Part shown: piece after piece, positions 1 to 8,859 of the stretch
Layout: each line of letters begins with the position of its first letter
Position numbering within the stretch: the first letter of the stretch is position 1
Assembly: GCA_016287385.1 (NCBI GenBank)
Contig: JAEEWM010000002.1
Span: 124,001 to 188,000 of the forward strand
From: Clostridiaceae bacterium
GTDB lineage: Bacteria > Bacillota > Clostridia > Oscillospirales > Acutalibacteraceae
DNA: 64,000 bases
Direction: 5' to 3'
Made by a program: the position numbers and the translations under genes
The notes under the pieces: model-generated
Databases searched by the model: none
What the model was told of the DNA's origin: nothing
The model's input: only the letters and a program-made list of their open reading frames with translations

Positions 1-44
1 CGCGACCGACGTTTCGTCGCAGGATGATTCAACAGCGAGTATTA

Positions 45-893
45 TCATTTTATAAACCTTCTTGTCATAATAACTCCGTCTTCCTTCGGGTTTTCGTAAA
101 AACTTCTCCGGAGTCCCTCTTCTTTGAAGTCCGCTTTTTTGTAAAGCGATATTGCCGCGCTGTTTGAAGCCCTCACTTCAAGGGAAACAAATTCAAGTCC
201 ACTGTCGCGTGAAAAGGTGACGGCGCGGTCTAAAAGCATTGAGCCGACGCCTGCGCCGCGAAAATCGCGCGACACCGCGATATTGTTTATATAGCCCTCG
301 CCGGCTACGGCGGTAACGCTTATATAGCCGATGAATCCGCTTTCCGATACCGCTTTGAAAAACACCGTATTGTGATTCATTGCTTCAAGTATGCCGTTTT
401 CGCTCCACGGTACAAAAAAGCATTGCTTTTCAAGTTCCGCGATTTCTTTTATGTCGTTTCGGTCGGCAAAAAGGATTTTTACCGGCAGTATTTCGCCGCT
501 GTAAAGGCAGTTGTCAACGGCGCTGATTATTTCATCGCGGCATTTCCTGTAGGTGGAGATATCGCCGCCGTAAGGGTCCCTTATACCGCCCGATAAAACC
601 GTGACGCCGTTCGGATCTGCACCGGCGAGGATAAGCGCCCGGCGGTGATTTTCGCCCATACAGAATATCCTGTCCGCCATAAGCATTTCTGCGTTTATAA
701 CGCGCGATTTATGCGCGGAAACGTCAATGCCGATTTCTTTCATGACCGCGGCGGCGTTTTCGGATACGCTGTCGCCCTCGCCCATAAAGCCCGCGCTGCA
801 GACGCTCACGCCGCTTATTTTTTTGGAATTAAGATACGCTTCCGCCATAGGTGAGCGGCAGGTGTTTCCCGAGCATACGAATAAAACCTTCAT
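45..893 (-). CDS. Fusion protein: low-molecular-weight protein-tyrosine phosphatase (N-term) + RimI-like GNAT N-acetyltransferase (C-term)
   Basis: N-term MKVLFVCSGNTCRSPMAEA (CX5R P-loop) and DPYGGD acid motif; from about aa 138 ILFADRNDIKEIAELEKQCFFVPWSE and NNIAVSRDFRGAGVGSMLLDRAV (acetyl-CoA loop) typical of RimI. Confidence 0.9.
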   Translation of the reverse strand: MKVLFVCSGNTCRSPMAEAYLNSKKISGVSVCSAGFMGEGDSVSENAAAVMKEIGIDVSAHKSRVINAEMLMADRIFCMGENHRRALILAGADPNGVTVLSGGIRDPYGGDISTYRKCRDEIISAVDNCLYSGEILPVKILFADRNDIKEIAELEKQCFFVPWSENGILEAMNHNTVFFKAVSESGFIGYISVTAVAGEGYINNIAVSRDFRGAGVGSMLLDRAVTFSRDSGLEFVSLEVRASNSAAISLYKKADFKEEGLRRSFYENPKEDGVIMTRRFIK

Positions 894-3400
894 TATCCCT
901 TCGCCTCAAGCCAGGTCCGCCCCGAATGGGCGTCCACCGAAAGCTTAACTTTAAGCTGCGCCGCGTTTTCCATTTCTTCTTCAAGTATTTTGCAAACCGC
1001 GTCGGCGTCCTCCTGTTTACACTCGACTATCAGTTCGTCGTGCACCTGGAGTATGAGACGTGCGTCGCTTACTTCTCTTGAAAGCCGTGAGTGCACCTTT
1101 ATCATGGCGATTTTTATTATATCTGCGGCGGTGCCCTGAATCGGTGCGTTACGCGCCACGCGTTCGCCGAAAGCGCGAAGCATACCGTTTGAGGAGGAAA
1201 GCTCGGGCAAGTATCTCCGCCGCCCGAAAAGCGTCGTAACAAAACCGTCGCGCTTGGCGTCCTTAATAACTCTGTCCATATAATCGCAAACGCCCTTGTA
1301 AGTTTCAAGGTAGCCGTTTATATATCTTTGCGCCTCGGCGCGGCTTACGCCGATGTCCTTGGCGAGAGAAAAAGCGCCTATGCCGTAAACTATGCCGAAA
1401 TTGACCGCTTTCGCCCTGCTTCTCATAATCGGCAGCACCATATCTATCGGTATGTTGAAAACCTCGGAAGCGGTAAGGGTGTGAATATCAACACCGCGGC
1501 TGAAAGCGTCCGCCATGACCTCATCCTGCGCGAGTGAGGCGAGTACGCGCAGTTCTATCTGCGAATAATCGGCGTCGCAGAGTACGCATCCGTCTTTTGC
1601 AACAAAAAACTCACGGAAACGCTTGCCCTCTTCGGTGCGTACCGGAATATTCTGCAAATTCGGTTCAAGCGAGCTTATCCTGCCGGTGCGCGCCTCGGTC
1701 TGATTAAAGGTGGTGTGTATTCTGCCGTCGTCACCGACCGCGGCGAGCAGGCCCTCGCAGTAGGTGGATTTAAGCTTTGATAAACGGCGGTATTTAAGTA
1801 TAAGATCCACGATAGGGTAATCGTAGCGTAACTCTTCAAGCACCTCCGCGTTGGTGCTGTAACCGCTTTTCGTTTTCTTTTTAGCGGGAAGCGCGAGCTT
1901 TGAAAACAGTATCTCGCCGAGCTGTTTGGGAGAGTTTATATTAAACTCTTCGCCGGCGAGCGTGTAAATATCGCGGGTAAGCTCTTTTATGCCGGCGTCA
2001 AGCTCCTCTGAATACTCGCGCAGACCCTCGCTGTCGACTAAGAAGCCCTCTTTTTCCATATCGGCGAGAACGTATGCGAGCGGCAGTTCAATATCGCTTA
2101 AAAGTCGGCTTTCGCCCGATTCATCGAGTTTTTTTGAAAGCTTATCGCAGAGCAGTGAGAACGAAACCGCGGCCTTCGCGCCGTCGCCGTCAGCCGCCAC
2201 GCCGTATTCGGTAAAAAGGCGGGGGAGCGAATAATCGTTTGAGGACGGGTTTATCAGATACGCCGCGAGCATGGCGTCGAAAACGACCGATTTCGCGCCG
2301 TAGGTCTTGTAAAGACTTTTGCTGTCGTAAACCCGCTTTTTTATATTCTCATTTTGAAGCAGGGATATTAACTGCCCGCTTGAAAGCTCTGTTACGGCGC
2401 CGCCCGACACCGCGGCGGCGGTCTCGCCTATATAAATATCGGCAAAGTCTTTTATATTCTCAAAAGCGCCGGGCACGATTTCGGCGCAGGCTTCGGTCTG
2501 CCCGGATTCATCAACGCTTTGCGCTTTTACGTTCATGCGTTCCATAAGCTTAAAGAGCTCAAGCCGCGTCATCAATTCGTAAAGCTTTTTGCCGTCCGGC
2601 TCTCTTGTGCGGTAATGCTCAAAATCGGTATCTATCGGCGCGGTTTTGCAGATGGTGCCGAGTTCACGGCTTAAATACGCGCTGTCCTTTCCGGCGATAA
2701 GCTTGCCGCGCACGCTGTCTTTTATATCAAGGGTATCGATGTTCTCATAGATGTAATCTATATTGCCGAAGCGGCTTATAAGCTCGGTGGCGGTTTTCTC
2801 ACCTATTCCGGCAACACCGGGGATATTATCCGAGCTGTCGCCCATAAGCGATTTTAATTCTATCATCTGCGGCGGAGTAAGCGAATATTTTTCAAAAAGC
2901 CTTGCGGGTGTATAGTCGGTTATCTCGTTTTGTCCCATCCGCGTTACGGTAAGCAGTACGTGGGTATTGTCGCTTACAAGCTGTAAGGAGTCGCGGTCGC
3001 CCGTCGCGATAACGCAGGTATTTTCGTTCTTTTCCGCGGTAAAAGCGAGCGTGCCGAGGATATCGTCCGCCTCAAAGCCCTCGCACTCAACGCAGGTGTG
3101 ACCCGCGAGAGTCAGCCACTCCTTGATTACGGGGAACTGACTTTTAAGCTCCTCGGGCATCGGCTTTCTGCCCGCCTTGTATTCGGCGTACCGCTTATGG
3201 CGGAAGGTAGGCGCTTTCAGGTCGAAAGCGACCGCCACGCCGTCGGGCTTTTGCTCGGCAATAAGCTTCAGAAGTATGTTTATAAAGCCGTAAACCGCGT
3301 TCGTGTATTGCCCGTCTTTGGCGGATAAAAGCCGTATTCCGTAAAAGGCGCGGTTTATTATACTGTTGCCGTCGATGGCGAGCAATTTCATCTTTTTCAC
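893..3400 (-). CDS. polA: DNA polymerase I
   Basis: 5'-nuclease N-term, GDSSDNIPGVAGIGEKTA, polymerase motifs DADYSQIELRVLA, RSRAKAVNFGIVYG, QVHDELIVE. Confidence 0.98.
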   Translation of the reverse strand: MKKMKLLAIDGNSIINRAFYGIRLLSAKDGQYTNAVYGFINILLKLIAEQKPDGVAVAFDLKAPTFRHKRYAEYKAGRKPMPEELKSQFPVIKEWLTLAGHTCVECEGFEADDILGTLAFTAEKNENTCVIATGDRDSLQLVSDNTHVLLTVTRMGQNEITDYTPARLFEKYSLTPPQMIELKSLMGDSSDNIPGVAGIGEKTATELISRFGNIDYIYENIDTLDIKDSVRGKLIAGKDSAYLSRELGTICKTAPIDTDFEHYRTREPDGKKLYELMTRLELFKLMERMNVKAQSVDESGQTEACAEIVPGAFENIKDFADIYIGETAAAVSGGAVTELSSGQLISLLQNENIKKRVYDSKSLYKTYGAKSVVFDAMLAAYLINPSSNDYSLPRLFTEYGVAADGDGAKAAVSFSLLCDKLSKKLDESGESRLLSDIELPLAYVLADMEKEGFLVDSEGLREYSEELDAGIKELTRDIYTLAGEEFNINSPKQLGEILFSKLALPAKKKTKSGYSTNAEVLEELRYDYPIVDLILKYRRLSKLKSTYCEGLLAAVGDDGRIHTTFNQTEARTGRISSLEPNLQNIPVRTEEGKRFREFFVAKDGCVLCDADYSQIELRVLASLAQDEVMADAFSRGVDIHTLTASEVFNIPIDMVLPIMRSRAKAVNFGIVYGIGAFSLAKDIGVSRAEAQRYINGYLETYKGVCDYMDRVIKDAKRDGFVTTLFGRRRYLPELSSSNGMLRAFGERVARNAPIQGTAADIIKIAMIKVHSRLSREVSDARLILQVHDELIVECKQEDADAVCKILEEEMENAAQLKVKLSVDAHSGRTWLEAKG

Positions 3401-3474
3401 CCCGTAGAATATAGTTATTTATATAATAACATTTTTCTGCACGTTTGTCACTACTATTTTTGTATTTTTTCAAA

Positions 3475-3503
3475 TTGACATACAAATTTTTTTCAAGTAT
3501 AAT
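3475..3503 (+). promoter_or_regulatory. Consensus sigma-A-type promoter for dusB-yebC
   Basis: TTGACA - 17 nt - TATAAT just upstream of the dusB start. Confidence 0.8.
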
Positions 3504-3512
3504 TTTTATGCT

Positions 3513-4478
3513 ATGAAAATAGGAAACATTGATATCAAAGGTTACGCCGCGCTCGCTCCGATGGCGGGTGTGTCCGACAGGGCGATGCGGGAAATATGTG
3601 TGCGCTACGGCGCGGCTTTTACCGTAGGCGAGCTTACGAGCGCAAAGGCGGTCGTGCTCGGCGACGGCAAGTCGAAAGCGCTTCTCAACAGCGTCGGCGG
3701 CGATATCTGGGCGCCTCAGCTTTTCGGAAGCGACCCGGATATAATGGCGCGCGCCGCGGTAAAGGCGCAGGAGTTTTCTCCCACGTTTATCGATATAAAT
3801 ATGGGCTGTCCGGCGCCCAAAGTGGCGATGTCGGGCGGGGGCAGCGCGCTCCTTCGTAATATACCGCTTGCCGAGAAAATAATCAAAGCGGTAGTCGCCG
3901 CCGTAAATATCCCGGTAACTGTGAAATTCCGCACCGGGTGGGACAGCGAGCATATAAACGCCGTCGAGCTCGCCAAAGCAGCGGAAAATGCGGGCGCCGC
4001 GGCGCTTACGGTCCACGGCAGGACCCGCGAGCAGATGTACGCGCCGCCGGTGGATATAAAGACCATAGCGGCGGTAAAGGCGGCGGTAAGCATACCGGTT
4101 ATCGCAAACGGCGATATAAACTCCGGCGCGGCGGCGAAAGAAATGTATGACGATACCGGCTGCGATTTTGTCGCGGTGGGTCGCGCGGCAAGGGGAAATC
4201 CCTTTATTTTCAGTGAAATAAACACCTATATGTCAGGTAAAACCTATACTTTGCCCCCGCTTAAAGAGCGCCTTGCCGTCTGCAAAGAGCAAATAGAAAA
4301 AATGCGCGAGTACAAGGACAGTCACATCGCAATGCTTGAAGCGCGAAAGCATCTTTCGTGGTATATTACGGGTCTTTCGGGCGCGGCGGCGCTCCGGCGC
4401 GAGGCGTGCGGCGTCACCTGCGGCGCGGATGTGGACAGAATAATTGAAAAAGCCCTTGAACAAAACCCCGATATGTGA
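3513..4478 (+). CDS. dusB: tRNA-dihydrouridine synthase (DusB family)
   Basis: LAPMAGVSDRAMREIC, INMGCPAPKV, VTVKFRTGWD, LTVHGRTREQMY, VIANGDI. Confidence 0.95.
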   Translation: MKIGNIDIKGYAALAPMAGVSDRAMREICVRYGAAFTVGELTSAKAVVLGDGKSKALLNSVGGDIWAPQLFGSDPDIMARAAVKAQEFSPTFIDINMGCPAPKVAMSGGGSALLRNIPLAEKIIKAVVAAVNIPVTVKFRTGWDSEHINAVELAKAAENAGAAALTVHGRTREQMYAPPVDIKTIAAVKAAVSIPVIANGDINSGAAAKEMYDDTGCDFVAVGRAARGNPFIFSEINTYMSGKTYTLPPLKERLAVCKEQIEKMREYKDSHIAMLEARKHLSWYITGLSGAAALRREACGVTCGADVDRIIEKALEQNPDM

Positions 4479-4513
4479 TAAAATCAACTAAAATAACCGA
4501 AAGAAGAGTTTTT

Positions 4514-5239
4514 ATGTCAGGACATTCAAAGTGGAATAATATCAAACGTAAAAAAGAAAAGACCGACGCGGCGAAGGCAAAGGTCTTCACCAAAATCGGC
4601 AGGGAGATTTCCGTTATAGTAAAGCAGGGCGGACCCAATCCCAACGAAAACAGCAAGCTTAAAGACGTTATCGCCAAGGCGAAAGCGGCGAACGTGCCGA
4701 ACGATAATATCGAGCGCATTATAAGCAAGGCGGCAGGCGAGGCGGACGGCAGCAATTATGAGGAACTGATTTACGAGGGCTACGGACCGAGCGGCGTGGC
4801 GGTAGTTGTTGAAACGCTTACCGATAACCGCAACCGCACCGCCGGCGATATCCGCCATTATTTCGATAAATGCGGCGGCAATCTCGGTCAGTCCGGCTCG
4901 GTCATGTTTATGTTCGACCGCAAGGGCGTTATTGAAATAGAGGGCGAGGGCAAGGATGAGGATACCGTTATGGAGGACGCGCTCGAAGCCGGCGCGGAGG
5001 ACTTTAACTTTGACGGCGACGTTTTCGAGATAACCACCGAGCCGAACAGCCTCGGCGCCGTGCGCGACGCGCTCGAAGCAAAGGGTTACGCGTTTCTCAC
5101 CGCCGAGGTGCAGTACATACCTCAAACCACTACTGCCGTAGAGGGCGAAGCGGCGGAGAAAATGGAAAAGCTTCTCGATATGCTCGAAGAAAACGACGAC
5201 GTGCAGAACGTATGGCATAATCTGGCGGATGAGGACTGA
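4514..5239 (+). CDS. yebC: YebC/PmpR family regulatory protein
   Basis: MSGHSKWNNIKRKKEKTDAAKAKVFTKIGREI; track ORF begins at an upstream GTG (4475), MSGHSKW start preferred. Confidence 0.95.
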   Translation: MSGHSKWNNIKRKKEKTDAAKAKVFTKIGREISVIVKQGGPNPNENSKLKDVIAKAKAANVPNDNIERIISKAAGEADGSNYEELIYEGYGPSGVAVVVETLTDNRNRTAGDIRHYFDKCGGNLGQSGSVMFMFDRKGVIEIEGEGKDEDTVMEDALEAGAEDFNFDGDVFEITTEPNSLGAVRDALEAKGYAFLTAEVQYIPQTTTAVEGEAAEKMEKLLDMLEENDDVQNVWHNLADED

Positions 5240-5264
5240 CAGGGCGGACGGCAATATATAAAAA

Positions 5265-5298
5265 GCGGGACGGTATATGCCGTCCCGCTTCGCTTTTA
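5265..5298 (+). terminator. Hairpin terminator after yebC
   Basis: GCGGGACGG..CCGTCCCGC stem followed by a T-rich tract. Confidence 0.6.
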
Positions 5299-5336
5299 AG
5301 CGGAATGAATAATGAATAATTATTGTGCTCCGGCGG

Positions 5337-5496
5337 TATATAACGCGGTCGGTCGAGGACGCCCGACCCTACGATTAAAACGTATTGACACATCCCGAAA
5401 CGGAAAAACCGGGTCGAGGTGGGCATCGACCCCTACGGCGTATCAATTTAATTTACAATTTCGTAGGGACAGACGTCCTCGGCTGTCCGTATAATG
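5337..5496. repeat. Intergenic mosaic repeat, copy A (160 bp)
   Basis: Near-identical and equal in length to 5743-5902; contains cgtagggacagacgtc..ggctgtcc and ccctacgattaaaacg modules. Confidence 0.9.
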
Positions 5497-5647
5497 TGTC
5501 TGATATATGTCTTAAGGGCGATTCGTGAATTGCCCCTACAAAATACCAATTAAATTGACCGCAAAACGTAGGGGATGGCGTCCCCGACATCCCGTTTTCA
5601 TAATGATTTGACCTGCGGCCATGATTTGCGGCAAAGCCGCACCCATT

Positions 5648-5707
5648 CGGCTCCCTTGTGTAAAGGGAACTGTCGAGTGTAACGAGACTGAGGGATTGTT
5701 CTCCCTT
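5648..5707. repeat. GGCTCCCTTGTGTAAAGGGA...ACTGAGGGATTGTT intergenic repeat unit
   Basis: Hairpin-forming CCCTT..AAGGG unit resembling an intergenic repeat common in Clostridia genomes (from memory); only one copy seen here. Confidence 0.45.
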
Positions 5708-5742
5708 ATGTAAAGAAAGCCGTATTTTACATTGCCGGCAGA

Positions 5743-5902
5743 TATATAACGCGGTCGGTCGGGAACGCCCGACCCTACGATTAAAACGTATTGACACATC
5801 CCGAAACGGAAAAACCGGGTCGATGTGGGCATCGACCCCTACGGCGTATCAATTTAATTTACAATTTCGTAGGGACAGACGTCTCCGGCTGTCCGTATAA
5901 TG
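5743..5902. repeat. Intergenic mosaic repeat, copy B (160 bp)
   Basis: Direct repeat of 5337-5496 with only a few substitutions. Confidence 0.9.
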
Positions 5903-5906
5903 ATTG

Positions 5907-5930
5907 TGCGGCGGTGAATTCACCGCCGCA
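5907..5930. repeat. 24-bp perfect palindrome TGCGGCGGTGAATTCACCGCCGCA
   Basis: Perfect self-reverse-complement; identical copy at 51679-51702. Confidence 0.95.
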
Positions 5931-5938
5931 CCTTGTAT

Positions 5939-5987
5939 CTGACATCTGACATCTGATATCTGCCGTCTGACATCTGTTTTCTGATTT
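5939..5987. repeat. 7 x 7-bp degenerate tandem repeat (CTGACAT)
   Basis: CTGACAT CTGACAT CTGATAT CTGCCGT CTGACAT CTGTTTT CTGATTT. Confidence 0.85.
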
Positions 5988-6002
5988 TGCCGCAGGCGAA
6001 AA

Positions 6003-8552
6003 TCAGAAAATCTCCACGTCCCAGTCGCTTAAATACTGGAAAAGGCGCGTTAAATCCTTGTTGTTTACAGCCCCGTCGCCGTTTACGTCAAGCGCCGCTT
6101 CGTCAACCTCAACGTCCCAGTCGGAAAGGTACTGGAAAAGACGGGTCAGGTCTTTATTATTGAGCGAGCCGTCGCCGTTTATGTCGCCGGGGATGCTGCC
6201 GCTATCTACTGTTATAACAGCGGTTGCCGCGCTTGTGATTTGGTATGCCTTCTCGCCGTCAATCGCTTTAAGCCGCTGGTATACGTTGTATTCAGTGTCG
6301 TCTAAAAGCATATTAAACGTAGTTCCGCTCTGCCAAACAAAATCGTCAAGGCAGTATTCAAAGCCATCTATACGCTTTACAACGATTTTTTCACCGGTTG
6401 TCCTTATTACCTGCGGTTTATCCGGCATTGCAATTATAAGCGGTTTGCTCGATACTGAAATGTAACCGTCTTCTACTACGCGCTCATAAAAGCGATATAT
6501 GGTGTTTTTTGATAATCCAGTAAATGTGTTTGATTCCTGCCAGTTCTCGCCGTCAATGCTGTACTCGCAATTATCGCTTGCGACCAAAGTTATGCTATCG
6601 TCGGTATGGCTTTGATACTCCGGCACTGTTACTATAGTAAGCGGCGTACCTAAAGCTAAAATCTCATCATTTGTTTTTGCAAGACGGGCATAAATATTAT
6701 ATTTATTTGCCGGCGACAATCCGGTGAATAAACCGCCCGTCTGCCAATTTTCTTTATCTATGCTGTATTCATATCCGCTGATAGTTTTTATGGTTATAGT
6801 GTCAGCTGTAAGGCTTTCAAGCTCGGGTGTGGGCGTTACGTCTATGCATTCTATATTGCTGTTTTGGCAATATTCAGTGAGTGCGCCGTCTTGCGCGTAA
6901 ACCGTAAGGTCTTCATTTGCCGTATTAAGCGCGTATCTGCCAAACTCGGTATAGGGATTCTTACATATTACGCTTTCGAGATTATCAAGGCAGTAAAAGG
7001 CGTAGGTGCCTATTTTTGTTATATCCTCGCCGATTATAACCTCTTTAATTTGCTCTGCATAATCATACCATGGCACAACCGCCTGCGTTTTCCAGTTATC
7101 GGTTTCGCCAGTGCCAATAATATATAATTTGCTGTTTTCAATAAAATAATAAGTGTTTTCCCCCAATATGCCATTTTTATCAATTATAGTATAGTTATTC
7201 TTGTTGTTTTTTGCATAACTTTCAGCAGCACTGTCTTTATAACAAAGAATTTTTGTATTAACGGGAATTGAATTATTGCCAATTGTTTTTACGGTTTCTG
7301 GTATTATTATTAATCCAAGTCTGTTACAACCATTAAATGTTCTTTCGCCGATTGAAGTTACGGAATCGGGAATAGTAACCGATGTAAGCCCGGTGCAACC
7401 GCGAAACGCACGCTCGCCTACCGAAGTTACCGAATCGGGGATTGTAATTGAAGTGAGTCCTGTGCAACCATAAAACGCATAACTGCCGATTGATGTTACA
7501 GAATCAGGGATTGTAATCGACGTAAGCCGAGTGCAATTATTAAACGCACCGTATTGCAAATAATTACAATCTGTAACAGTAACCTTTTTAAGTGATGAGG
7601 GGATATAATATGTGCTACTTGTTGTGCTTGAAGTGCTACTACCGTAATACTCCTGCGTTGTTGCTGTTCCGCCGGTATAACTTGATTCTCCAAAAATATA
7701 GCCAAACGGGTATTGATAAACATCACTTGCCGTATGTCTTTTATCACCTACAAACGGAAGGGTTATTTCCTCTAATGATGAACAACCGGAAAACGCCCCA
7801 TATCCGATTGAGGTTACCGGATCGGGTATCGTTATTGATGTAAGCCCGGTGCAACCGTAAAACGCATAATAGCCGATTGAAGTCACCGAATCGGGTATTG
7901 TAACCGAAGTAAGCCCGGTACAACCACTAAACGCAAAATTGCCAATCGAGGTTACTGAATCAGGTATAATTAAATTAGTTAACAACTCACCGTTTATAAA
8001 AAGGTTATGCGCACAACATAAAGGATTGGATGATGTGCTAAAGAATGAGATTTTGCACCAATCAGAAATACTGCCGGTATAATTAACCTTTTCTAGCCCA
8101 GTGCAACCATAAAACGCATCATGGTCGATTGAAGTTACCGAATCGGGTATCGTTATTGATGTAAGCCCGGTGCAATCGGAAAACGCATACCATCCTATCT
8201 CAGTTACCGAATCGGGTATCGTTATTGATGTAAGCCCGGTGCAACCGTAAAACGCAAAGCTGCCGATTGAAGTTACACCAGAACTTATAACAACTGTTTT
8301 CATAGTTTTATAAGATGTACTCCACGGCGCGCTAGTGACATAAGCGTCAGTGCCGTCATACGCAGTTGAAATACTATAATCGTTCATCGCACCGGTGCCG
8401 GATATGGCGAGAGTCTCGGTTGATGAGTTATAACTCCAGGTGAGATTTGTCCCGCAAGTGCCTGATATTGCTGCACTGGCGGTAAATGTGCTGACCGGAA
8501 TAACGGTAACAAGTAAGATTATCGATAAAACAACTGATAGTATCTTTTTCAT
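6003..8552 (-). CDS. Secreted BspA-type leucine-rich-repeat protein with C-terminal type I dockerin
   Basis: Signal peptide MKKILSVVLSIILLVTVIPVSTFTASAA; repeated IPDSVTSIGxYAFYGCTGLTSIT; C-term GDINGDGSLNNKDLTRLFQYLSDWDVEVDEAALDVNGDGAVNNKDLTRLFQYLSDWDVEIF. Confidence 0.95.
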   Translation of the reverse strand: MKKILSVVLSIILLVTVIPVSTFTASAAISGTCGTNLTWSYNSSTETLAISGTGAMNDYSISTAYDGTDAYVTSAPWSTSYKTMKTVVISSGVTSIGSFAFYGCTGLTSITIPDSVTEIGWYAFSDCTGLTSITIPDSVTSIDHDAFYGCTGLEKVNYTGSISDWCKISFFSTSSNPLCCAHNLFINGELLTNLIIPDSVTSIGNFAFSGCTGLTSVTIPDSVTSIGYYAFYGCTGLTSITIPDPVTSIGYGAFSGCSSLEEITLPFVGDKRHTASDVYQYPFGYIFGESSYTGGTATTQEYYGSSTSSTTSSTYYIPSSLKKVTVTDCNYLQYGAFNNCTRLTSITIPDSVTSIGSYAFYGCTGLTSITIPDSVTSVGERAFRGCTGLTSVTIPDSVTSIGERTFNGCNRLGLIIIPETVKTIGNNSIPVNTKILCYKDSAAESYAKNNKNNYTIIDKNGILGENTYYFIENSKLYIIGTGETDNWKTQAVVPWYDYAEQIKEVIIGEDITKIGTYAFYCLDNLESVICKNPYTEFGRYALNTANEDLTVYAQDGALTEYCQNSNIECIDVTPTPELESLTADTITIKTISGYEYSIDKENWQTGGLFTGLSPANKYNIYARLAKTNDEILALGTPLTIVTVPEYQSHTDDSITLVASDNCEYSIDGENWQESNTFTGLSKNTIYRFYERVVEDGYISVSSKPLIIAMPDKPQVIRTTGEKIVVKRIDGFEYCLDDFVWQSGTTFNMLLDDTEYNVYQRLKAIDGEKAYQITSAATAVITVDSGSIPGDINGDGSLNNKDLTRLFQYLSDWDVEVDEAALDVNGDGAVNNKDLTRLFQYLSDWDVEIF

Positions 8553-8583
8553 TTTTAGACTCCTTTTCAGAGATTAAAATCAA

Positions 8584-8823
8584 TCATACGAGCTTTTTTA
8601 ACATTCCTATTCCATATCCAGTGACAGCAAGAAATTCTTTTTTGTCTTTAGTTATTTGCCGCATCCATTTTTTATTTATCAGTTGATCAACAAATGCAAT
8701 TGCCTCATCTTGCATATCACCATTAAAATTATTGACTATAAAAATGTCTAACTGATCTTTTGGACAATAGTCTCCTTGCTTTTTAAACCATTTTTTTAAA
8801 AATAATGGAATCTTATTTTCCAT
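8584..8823 (-). CDS. Hypothetical 79-aa protein, possibly a small winged-helix-like protein
   Basis: AAGGAGA RBS upstream of ATG; 36-nt gap to the upstream gene on the same strand; C-terminal pattern loosely wHTH-like. Confidence 0.65.
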   Translation of the reverse strand: MENKIPLFLKKWFKKQGDYCPKDQLDIFIVNNFNGDMQDEAIAFVDQLINKKWMRQITKDKKEFLAVTGYGIGMLKKLV

Positions 8824-8859
8824 GAGGCGTCTCCTTCATAAACCTCCCATAGTTCTTTA

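Noticed and set aside
3195-4016. Long antisense ORF overlapping polA and dusB
   Set aside because: Shadow ORF across two well-supported genes; low-complexity Arg-rich translation.
4526-5254. Antisense ORF over yebC (242 aa)
   Set aside because: Shadow of the yebC frame; no independent evidence.
5130-5832. Track ORFs 5130..5426, 5312..5494, 5453..5797, 5536..5832 sharing MPTSTRFFRFGMCQYVLIVGSG
   Set aside because: They are translations of the duplicated intergenic repeat; no RBS or domain, and shared peptides simply reflect the 160-bp DNA repeat.
5337-5902. CRISPR array
   Set aside because: Only two long copies with one 246-bp intervening segment and no cas genes.
7300-8280. Regular DNA repeats of about 69 bp suggesting CRISPR or satellite
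   Set aside because: They encode the in-frame LRR units of the BspA-type protein.
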